From contig CANJSR010000117.1 of assembly GCA_947476855.1 (NCBI GenBank), positions 1 through 11,967 on the forward strand: 11,967 bases of DNA, given 5' to 3'. This DNA comes from Acetobacteraceae bacterium. Its GTDB lineage: Bacteria > Pseudomonadota > Alphaproteobacteria > Acetobacterales > Acetobacteraceae. Position numbers and translations under genes: made by a program. The notes beneath the pieces are model-generated. The model worked only from the letters and a program-made list of their open reading frames with translations. It made no database searches and was not told the origin of the DNA. Shown piece after piece: positions 1-5,489 of the stretch (the first letter of the stretch is position 1; every line of letters begins with the position of its first letter).

Positions 1-580
1 AGAAGAAGGTCAGGCCTTCATGCTTGGGCACATTCGGATCGGTGCGGACGACGATGATGCCGAAATCGGACAGATGCGCGCCCGAGGTCCAGATCTTCTG
101 CCCGTTGATCACCCAATCATCGCCGTCCCGTTCGGCGCGCGTCCGCAGCGCGGCCAGGTCCGACCCACCGGCCGGTTCGCTGAACAACTGGCACCAGACT
201 TCCTCCCCGCGCAGGGCCGGCGTCACATAGCGTTCCAGTTGTTCCGGCTTGGCATAGGCCATCATGGTCGGGATGCACATGCCCAGCCCGATCTCGAACA
301 ACCCACGAGGGATGGCATAGGCCTCCTCCTCCTGGTTGAAGATGACCTGCATGATGGGCGACAGCTCCTGCCCGCCCCATTTCTTCAGCCAGGTGATGCC
401 GGCGAAGCCCGCCTCGGCCTTCTTCCTCTGCCAGTCCTTGCACTTGGCGACCATCGCCGCGTCCATGCCGCCCAGGCGCAGCACGGGACGCGAGCCCGCC
501 TTGGGCTGGGCATTCGCGGCGATGAAGGCCCGGGCACGGGCGCGGAACGCGGCTTCTTCCGGGGTGTCGTTGAAGTCCAT
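1..580 (-). CDS. Acyl-CoA dehydrogenase, N-terminal part (runs off the window)
   Basis: The visible 193 residues, starting MDFNDTPEEAAF, are the N-terminal helical domain and the start of the middle beta domain of an FAD-dependent acyl-CoA dehydrogenase, which oxidises an acyl-CoA to the 2,3-enoyl-CoA and passes electrons to ETF. The family signature LFSEPAGGSDLAAL is intact near residues 141-154 and is followed by the flavin/substrate-contacting stretch VINGQKIWTSGAH. The C-terminal catalytic domain lies outside the window, so the catalytic base cannot be checked. The start is supported by AGGGAGG (587-593) 6 nt upstream, which directly abuts the TAA of the preceding acyl-CoA dehydrogenase gene. 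The 13-nt gap makes these two an operon, and probably two subunits of one enzyme of the PimC/PimD or heteromeric FadE type (inference). The acyl substrate is unknown. Confidence 0.93.
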   Translation of the reverse strand, partial: MDFNDTPEEAAFRARARAFIAANAQPKAGSRPVLRLGGMDAAMVAKCKDWQRKKAEAGFAGITWLKKWGGQELSPIMQVIFNQEEEAYAIPRGLFEIGLGMCIPTMMAYAKPEQLERYVTPALRGEEVWCQLFSEPAGGSDLAALRTRAERDGDDWVINGQKIWTSGAHLSDFGIIVVRTDPNVPKHEGLTFF

Positions 581-593
581 GGGGAGCCTCCCT

Positions 594-1700
594 TTACGCC
601 ACGTTGCGTGTTTCGAGCAGATCGACCAACCGGTTCTTCCAGAACGGCGCACCGCCCAGGTTCAAGGCCAGTTGTTTCGACCGGCGATAGAACAGATGGC
701 AGTCCACCTGCCAGGTGAAGCCGACGCCGCCATGCGTCTGGATGTTTTCCTTCGCCGCGAGATGGAACGCCTCGGTCGCCGAAACCCGCACGGTGGCGGC
801 GGCCAGCGGCAGTTCGGCCGCATCCGTCGCCAGCGCCCAGGCGCCGTAATAGGCATTCGACCGCGCGAGTTCGAGCGCGACATACATGTCCGCGAGCTTG
901 TGCTTGATCGCCTGGAACGACCCGATCGGGCGGCCGAAGGCATAGCGTTCCAGCGCGTAGTTGCGTGCCATCTGCAACGAGGCATCGGCGCCGCCCACCT
1001 GCTCGAACGCGAACAGGATCGCGGCGCGGTCCATCAGCCGCTGAACGCTGGCCCAGCCATCGGTGTTGGGCATCCGTTCCGCCGGCGTATTGTCGAAATC
1101 CAGACGCGCCTGGTCGCGGGACGGGTCCAGCGTCTTCAGTTCGCGGCGGGTGACGCCGTCGAGCGGCGCGAGGTACAGCGCGATCTGGTTCGCCTCATCC
1201 CGCGCCACCACCACGGCGACCTGCGCGATGTTGCCGTCCGCGACGGGCCACTTCGGCCCCGTCAGCCGACCGCCGGACACGCGGGCACGGATGCCCGCCG
1301 GATCGGGGTTGCCGTTGCCTTCCGACAGCGCGAGGCAGCCGATCGCCGATCCGTCCGAAAAACGCGGCAGCCATTCCCGCTTCTGCGCGTCGGTGCCGGC
1401 GAGCAGGATGGCCTCGGCCGCGAGATAGGCGGTGGAGGAAAAGGGCACGGGGGCCACGACGCGTCCCAGTTCCTCGGCCAGGACGCACAGGCCCTCATAG
1501 CCCAGGCCGGCGCCGCCGAATTGCTCGGGGATCGCGGCGCCGATCCATCCCATCTCGGCCATCGCCTGCCAGAGCGGGGCCGAGAAGGGTTCCTGCTCAT
1601 CCAGTGAGCGCCGCACGACGGATGGGGCGCATTGTTCCGAAAGGAACCGCCTCGCTTCATCACGAAGTTGTTTGAGATCGTCGGAAAAGTCGAAATTCAT
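594..1700 (-). CDS. Acyl-CoA dehydrogenase, degenerate active site (possible small subunit)
   Basis: A 368-aa protein with the three acyl-CoA dehydrogenase domains: N-terminal helices (about 1-115), middle beta domain (about 116-210) and C-terminal helices (about 225-360). The C-terminal flavin-contacting motifs are good: YALERYAFGRPIGSFQAIKH and QTHGGVGFTWQVDCHLFYRR. Two things are odd. The middle-domain signature, normally SExxxGSD, reads LSEGNGNPDPAG. The place where many family members carry the catalytic Glu (YEGT-like) reads ALNLGGAPFW with no acid. It may therefore be the non-catalytic partner of the adjacent acyl-CoA dehydrogenase, as in PimD-type or heteromeric steroid-degradation enzymes (inference). 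The reading frame is open upstream to 1808, but the start chosen is MNFDFSDDLKQL at 1700, where family similarity begins; no strong Shine-Dalgarno precedes it. It is transcribed away from the reductase gene at 1852. Confidence 0.92.
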   Translation of the reverse strand: MNFDFSDDLKQLRDEARRFLSEQCAPSVVRRSLDEQEPFSAPLWQAMAEMGWIGAAIPEQFGGAGLGYEGLCVLAEELGRVVAPVPFSSTAYLAAEAILLAGTDAQKREWLPRFSDGSAIGCLALSEGNGNPDPAGIRARVSGGRLTGPKWPVADGNIAQVAVVVARDEANQIALYLAPLDGVTRRELKTLDPSRDQARLDFDNTPAERMPNTDGWASVQRLMDRAAILFAFEQVGGADASLQMARNYALERYAFGRPIGSFQAIKHKLADMYVALELARSNAYYGAWALATDAAELPLAAATVRVSATEAFHLAAKENIQTHGGVGFTWQVDCHLFYRRSKQLALNLGGAPFWKNRLVDLLETRNVA

Positions 1701-1851
1701 GGACGTTGTTCCGGCCTGTCTTTGACCGGAAGGTGCCAGGGTGGGGACTGCAAGGCAATCGCCGGCGCCGGTGGCAAGCGGGGTGCCAACATTGCCTTTC
1801 CCGCGCAACGCGTCACACTGCGCCGATACCGTTTGCCGTGGGAGGAAACCA
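1701..1851. promoter_or_regulatory. Divergent promoter region with TTCCGG inverted repeat
   Basis: This 151-nt spacer separates divergently transcribed genes (acyl-CoA dehydrogenase leftward, reductase rightward), so it must hold promoters for both. I see no convincing -35/-10 pair on either strand. An inverted repeat with 6-bp arms, TTCCGG (1709-1714) and CCGGAA (1726-1731) with an 11-nt spacer, lies just upstream of the acyl-CoA dehydrogenase start and could be an operator. Arms this short also arise by chance in GC-rich DNA. The only firm signal is GGAGG at 1841-1845 ahead of the reductase. Confidence 0.35.
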
Positions 1852-2916
1852 ATGGGCTACAAGATCGCGATCATGGGCACGGGTGCCGTGGGCGCCTATG
1901 CGGGCGCGCACATGGCGCGCGCGGGGGAAGACGTCACCTTCATCGACCCCTGGCCCACCAATGTGGAGACGATGAAGGCGCAAGGCCTCAAGGTCTCCCA
2001 CCTGCGCGACGTGGACCCCTGGTCCACCCCCGTACGCGCCCTGCATCTGACCGAGCTGCAACAGGCCGCGAAGGAAAAGCCCTTCGACATGGCCTTTGTC
2101 TGCATGAAGTCGTACGACACCGAATGGGCGACGACGATGATCGCCCAGTACCTGGCGCCCGCCGGGTTCGTCGTGTCGTTGCAGAACTGCATGAACGAGG
2201 AAACCATCGCCGGCGTCGTCGGCTGGGGCAAGGTCATCGGCTGCATCGCCAGCTCGATCACCGTCGACCTGGCGGAACCGGGCCATGTGAAGCGCGCCGC
2301 GGGCAAAAGCGGTGACAAGCACACCGTCTTCCGCACCGGTGAAGTGCATGGCCGCATCACCGACCGGGTCGAGGAAGTGCGCCGCCTGGTCGCGCTGTCC
2401 GACTCCGCCCTTGCCACCACGAACATCTGGGGAGAGCGGTGGTCGAAGCTGGTCACGAACGCGATGGCGAACGGCATGTCCGCCTCGACCGGGATGATCA
2501 GCAAAGCGATCCTGACCAACGACGCCCTGCGCCAGTTCGGCGCCCGCCTGGGCAGCGAGGCCATCCGCGTCGGCCAGGCGCTCGGCTACCAGCTTGAGGA
2601 AGTCCACCACATCGACCCCGAGGTCATCGCCCGCGCCGGTGAGGGCGACGCGGCGGCGAAGAAGGAATACGACGAACACCGCCTGGCCGAGGTCGCCAAA
2701 GCCGGCGGCGGTGAGCACCGCCCGTCGATGGGTCAGGACATGGTCAAGGGCCGCCGCACGGAAATCGAGTTCCTGAACGGCCTGATCGTCCGCAAGGGCG
2801 AGGAAGTGGGCATCGCCACTCCCGCCAACGCCGCCCTGGTGGACATCGTCAAGCGCGTCGAAAAGGGAGAGCTGAAGGCCGACCCGAAGCACATCCTGGA
2901 CCTGCGCCTGAACTAG
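1852..2916 (+). CDS. Ketopantoate reductase (PanE/ApbA) family oxidoreductase
   Basis: A 354-aa NAD(P)-dependent reductase of the 2-dehydropantoate 2-reductase family. The Rossmann motif GTGAVG is at residues 9-14. LQN, with the substrate-contacting Asn112, follows the second half of the nucleotide domain. The C-terminal helical domain has the family's catalytic Lys199 in WSKLVTNAMAN and the conserved SMGQD...GRRTEIEFLNG block (about 292-310), including Glu304. The start is fixed by GGAGG 6 nt upstream (1841-1845); the frame is open further upstream, but that part is not family-like. It is about 50 residues longer than E. coli PanE, mostly from a charged insert near residues 255-290. The residue ending the second beta strand is Asp32 rather than the Arg that favours NADPH in E. 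coli PanE, suggesting NADH use (inference). A true pantothenate role is not shown; it may act on another 2-keto acid, perhaps linked to the divergent acyl-CoA dehydrogenases. Confidence 0.9.
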   Translation: MGYKIAIMGTGAVGAYAGAHMARAGEDVTFIDPWPTNVETMKAQGLKVSHLRDVDPWSTPVRALHLTELQQAAKEKPFDMAFVCMKSYDTEWATTMIAQYLAPAGFVVSLQNCMNEETIAGVVGWGKVIGCIASSITVDLAEPGHVKRAAGKSGDKHTVFRTGEVHGRITDRVEEVRRLVALSDSALATTNIWGERWSKLVTNAMANGMSASTGMISKAILTNDALRQFGARLGSEAIRVGQALGYQLEEVHHIDPEVIARAGEGDAAAKKEYDEHRLAEVAKAGGGEHRPSMGQDMVKGRRTEIEFLNGLIVRKGEEVGIATPANAALVDIVKRVEKGELKADPKHILDLRLN

Positions 2917-2926
2917 AGACCCGGTC

Positions 2927-2956
2927 ATCCACGGCTCCCTCCCGGGGGCCGTGGAT
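2927..2956. terminator. Bidirectional hairpin terminator between convergent genes
   Basis: A 13-bp stem (2927-2939 with 2944-2956, including one G-T/G-U pair) closes on a 4-nt TCCC loop. It lies 10 nt after the stop of the plus-strand reductase and touches the first base of the minus-strand methyltransferase stop codon (TGA, 2958-2956). The symmetric stem would work for both convergent transcripts. There is no T-run on either side, so a simple intrinsic terminator is not certain; it may instead protect both 3' ends from exonucleases. Confidence 0.65.
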
Positions 2957-3753
2957 CACGTCCCCTGGCGTGGCCGGCAATACAGCCAGTGCATGGTTTC
3001 GGGACGGAACTCACACACCGCGATCCAGCGATCGAGGCTGTTGAGCGTCGCCAGGAAGCCCACCGCGTTCGGGTCGCGGGCACCTTCCCTTACCATGAAC
3101 ACATCGTGCGAATTGCGGAACCGTTCGATCAGCAGCGGCGTGATCGAGCGATCCAGGAAATCGTGACACTCGATGATCATCGTCGCGCGGAACAGGGCCG
3201 GCACCGGGAACGGGTCGAGCAGGATCCGCTCCGCCCCCTCACAGTCACAGATGACGACCGGGCGGACGGCGGGGGCGAGCAGGGTCTGCAACGTCGGATG
3301 ATCACAGGTGCCGTGGATGAAAACCCTGTCCTGCACGTGATTGAGAACCGTGGTCTCACGGCACACGCTCCGCGCCTCGGCCGCGATATCGAAGGCGTGG
3401 CAGCGCAGCCAGGGCAGCAGGCGGGCGAGGCCGACCGGGTAGTAGCCCTCGGCCGCACCGATGTTGACCAGGATATCGGGTTGCAGGCCGACGATTTCAT
3501 GCAGGGCCGGGTGGAGTTCGGATTCGTAGACCCCCAGCAGCTTGGGCAGCATGTCGCCGCCGCCCCAGGAGGTGCGGCGGGACAGGACCAGCCCCGCGAA
3601 AGGGCCAGCCTGCACGACCGTTTCGTGGCGTGCGAGGAAACCGTCGAGCAGTTCCCGATAGCGGATCAGCGCGCCGTTGAACGCGACCTCCAGGGCCGTT
3701 GAAATAGAGAGCGCGTTCATTTCCCAACTGTTCTTGATACAGAATTGCACCAT
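2956..3753 (-). CDS. SAM-dependent methyltransferase, FkbM-like
   Basis: Up to 265 aa. The core is a class I SAM-dependent methyltransferase fold: motif I VNIGAAEGYYPVGLA (from residue 96), a following acidic strand end in HAFDI (119-123), and the strand VVICDCEGAERILLDP (about 166-181). The last resembles the (I/V)D.EG.E..(V/L)L motif of FkbM-type O-methyltransferases; IIECHDF (193-199) follows. It has no signal peptide or membrane segment. The start is uncertain: the first ATG (3753) lies 15 nt after the stop of the upstream dehydrogenase but has no Shine-Dalgarno, and an internal ATG at 3720 (MNALSIST) is equally possible. It probably forms a two-gene unit with that dehydrogenase. The substrate is unknown; sugar or polyketide hydroxyls are typical for FkbM relatives. 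Confidence 0.8.
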   Translation of the reverse strand: MVQFCIKNSWEMNALSISTALEVAFNGALIRYRELLDGFLARHETVVQAGPFAGLVLSRRTSWGGGDMLPKLLGVYESELHPALHEIVGLQPDILVNIGAAEGYYPVGLARLLPWLRCHAFDIAAEARSVCRETTVLNHVQDRVFIHGTCDHPTLQTLLAPAVRPVVICDCEGAERILLDPFPVPALFRATMIIECHDFLDRSITPLLIERFRNSHDVFMVREGARDPNAVGFLATLNSLDRWIAVCEFRPETMHWLYCRPRQGT

Positions 3754-3768
3754 CGACGGCGGGGTGGA

Positions 3769-4548
3769 TCAATCCATGATAATCCCGCCATCAACGTTGT
3801 AATTCTGGCCGGTGATGTTACGCGCACCGGGCGATGAAAGGAAGACCGCCATCGCGGCAATATCCTCGGGATCGTTTGCACGCCGGATCGGGATGTCGGC
3901 GACGCGACGGCGCTGCATCTCCTCCTCGCTCACGCCTTCCTGTTGCGCCCGCACGCGCAGATTGGCGTTCGACAGCTCCGTCTGCGTCACGCCCGGGCAG
4001 ATGGCGTTCACGTTGATGTTGTGATGGCCCAATTGCTGCGCGGCGGTGCGGGTCATGCTGCTGACCGCGCCCTTGCTGGCCGCATAGGCCGCGTTGGACG
4101 TGCCGGCATAGCCCTTGCCGGCGATGGAGGCGATGTTGATGATCCGGCCCTCGCGCCGCGGAATCATCTCCCGCGCGACCCGTTGCATGCAGAAGAACAC
4201 GCCCTTGGCGTTGACGCGGTGGATGCGGTCCCAATCGGCCTCGGTGATCTCCATGACATCCGCCCGCCGGGTCACGCCGGCGTTGTGGACCGAGATGTCG
4301 ATGCGGCCGAAGGCGGCCATCGTCTCGTTCACCATGCGGTCGATTTCGGTCAGGTCGCCCACATCGGCCTGGATGGCCTTGGTGCGGCGCTGATACTGGG
4401 CCACGGCGCTGGCGGTTTCCTCGGCCGTCGCGCCGTTGATGTCGGCGACAATCACGTGCGCCCCGGCCTCGGCCAACGCGACGGCGATCGCGCGCCCGAT
4501 CCCCTGCCCCGCGCCGGTCACCAACGCGATCTTGTCCGCGAGTATCAT
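3769..4548 (-). CDS. Short-chain dehydrogenase/reductase (SDR)
   Basis: A 259-aa classical SDR, a normal length for the family. The cofactor motif TGAGQGIG is at 11-18. Asp36, at the end of the second strand (HVIVADIN), favours NAD(H) over NADP(H). ADV (61-63), NAG (89-91), Asn113 and the catalytic Ser141, Tyr155 and Lys159 (YAASK) are all present. After the conserved PG (185-186) comes a variable substrate lid, and the C-terminus NVDGGIIMD is typical of 3-oxoacyl-ACP reductase-like or polyol dehydrogenase SDRs. The start has a strong AAGGAGAGG (4553-4561), with the AGGAG core 7 nt from the ATG. The gene is first in a probable two-gene unit with the downstream methyltransferase. Substrate specificity cannot be read from the sequence. 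Confidence 0.93.
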   Translation of the reverse strand: MILADKIALVTGAGQGIGRAIAVALAEAGAHVIVADINGATAEETASAVAQYQRRTKAIQADVGDLTEIDRMVNETMAAFGRIDISVHNAGVTRRADVMEITEADWDRIHRVNAKGVFFCMQRVAREMIPRREGRIINIASIAGKGYAGTSNAAYAASKGAVSSMTRTAAQQLGHHNINVNAICPGVTQTELSNANLRVRAQQEGVSEEEMQRRRVADIPIRRANDPEDIAAMAVFLSSPGARNITGQNYNVDGGIIMD

Positions 4549-4573
4549 CGTTCCTCTCCTTGCCTGATTGTTC

Positions 4574-4588
4574 GGCCGATGATCGGCC
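4574..4588. promoter_or_regulatory. 15-bp palindrome upstream of the SDR gene
   Basis: GGCCGAT and ATCGGCC flank a single central base, 25 nt upstream of the dehydrogenase start codon and just beyond its ribosome binding site. Its position and symmetry suit an operator for a dimeric repressor, or a short mRNA hairpin near the ribosome binding site. No regulator gene is next to it, and no clear -35/-10 boxes were found, so function is a guess. Confidence 0.35.
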
Positions 4589-4614
4589 CGATGGCGCGGA
4601 GCGGCAAGACGGTG

Positions 4615-4875
4615 CTGGTGGAGGGAAGCGCTGGGGTTTCACCCCAGACCCCACCAAGGGCTTTGCCCCTGGACCCCACCAAAGGGCACAGCCCTTTGGA
4701 AACCATTGGTTGGGGGGAATTCAGGAGGGGCCTACACGGACCTCGCGCGGTCACGGTTGGCCCCTCCTGAATTCCCCCCAATGAGCGGTTCCAAGGGCTC
4801 CGCCCTTGGTGGGGGTCGAGGGGGCAAAGCCCCTCGCGGGGTTTGGGGCGGAGCCCCAACGCCTCCCCCCATCAG
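4615..4875. repeat. Giant imperfect palindromic intergenic repeat, about 260 bp
   Basis: Almost the whole 323-nt gap between the 205-aa methyltransferase (stop at 4872) and the SDR (start 4548) is one inverted repeat. The left arm is 4615-4732 and the right arm 4759-4875, around a 26-nt centre. The innermost 23 bp of each arm (4710-4732 and 4759-4781) match perfectly and contain GAATTC; the outer parts match at roughly four positions in five by eye. Each arm also folds on itself into small hairpins: 4631-4647, 4679-4699, 4791-4809, 4817-4836 and 4843-4859. No transposase or coding sequence is inside. The outer right edge covers the methyltransferase stop codon. It resembles the GC-rich hairpin repeats scattered through some Acetobacteraceae/Rhodospirillales genomes, or a MITE-like element (inference). 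It would act as a strong transcript end. Confidence 0.8.
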
Positions 4876-5489
4876 AACCGCTCCGGCACCCGAGCCACCG
4901 CGCGGGCGTAGACGAAGAAATCGGCGAAGGAGGTTTCGTCGGGGCGGGCGGGGTCGAAGGCGTAGCGGTTGGGGACGTGGGCGACCAGGCGCCAGTCCGG
5001 CCAGGTCAGGGCGACGTGGTCGCTGAAGCGGCGGTGGCGCACATGGGGCGACGGCCAGGGCAGGTCGACGTTGCTGGCATAGACCAGCACGAACCGCCGA
5101 GCGTGGCTGAACAGCGCGTGCATGTAGCGGGTGAAGACGTCGTCCTCGACCAGATGGAAGATCACGTCGATGGACAGTGCGAGGTCGGCCGGCGGTTGGT
5201 GCGGCAGGGCGTCGAAGGGAATGAACGCGTGCCGGGGAAACCGGTCCGTCAGGCGTGCAAGGACGACTGGGGATACATCCACGCCGGTGTAGGTTCCGAC
5301 ATCAAGCATCGACAGCAGGTTGCCGTCACCGCACCCCAGGTCGATGACGTCGGCCACGTCGTTCTCCGCCATGAAGGCGTTGATGAAACCCGCCTTGAAG
5401 TCCGCCAGGCGGCCATATGACCCGGCACCGGAGTGACCGCCGCGCCGGTAGCGCTGGTCCCAGTAGCCGGCGGAGGAAAAATGGTTCAT
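4872..5489 (-). CDS. Small class I SAM-dependent methyltransferase
   Basis: A 205-aa protein with one methyltransferase domain: an N-terminal cap (YWDQRYRRGGHSGAGSYG, from residue 9), motif I VIDLGCGDGN (48-57), the acidic strand end GVDVS (69-73), and SIDVIFHLVED (106-116) in the motif IV/post-IV position. No signal peptide or membrane span is seen, so it should be cytoplasmic. Its ATG overlaps the stop of the upstream glycosyltransferase gene by 4 nt (ATGA, 5489-5486), which implies translational coupling and a shared pathway. As the last gene of the flagellin-modification cluster, it may methylate the flagellin glycan, its nucleotide-sugar precursor or the protein itself (inference). It could instead act on an unrelated small molecule. 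Confidence 0.88.
   Translation of the reverse strand: MNHFSSAGYWDQRYRRGGHSGAGSYGRLADFKAGFINAFMAENDVADVIDLGCGDGNLLSMLDVGTYTGVDVSPVVLARLTDRFPRHAFIPFDALPHQPPADLALSIDVIFHLVEDDVFTRYMHALFSHARRFVLVYASNVDLPWPSPHVRHRRFSDHVALTWPDWRLVAHVPNRYAFDPARPDETSFADFFVYARAVARVPERF

Noticed and set aside
336..1607. A 423-codon plus-strand open frame over the acyl-CoA dehydrogenases
   Set aside because: It is antisense to two genes with solid family motifs, and its composition is that of a shadow frame.
1709..1731. TTCCGG inverted repeat as a firm operator
   Set aside because: Arms of 6 bp with an 11-nt spacer are expected by chance in DNA this GC-rich, and no regulator gene is adjacent; kept only as a note in the divergent promoter region.
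1813..2928. A 371-codon minus-strand open frame over the reductase
   Set aside because: It mirrors the ketopantoate-reductase-family gene, which has a good ribosome binding site and catalytic motifs; the antisense protein shows none.
4545..4859. A 104-codon minus-strand open frame inside the palindrome
   Set aside because: Its translation is just the hairpin repeat read as protein (low complexity, Gly/Pro-rich, no ribosome binding site). It is not a gene.
4615..4875. The palindrome as an insertion sequence
   Set aside because: There is no transposase frame and no clear target-site duplication at the edges, so it is listed only as a repeat.
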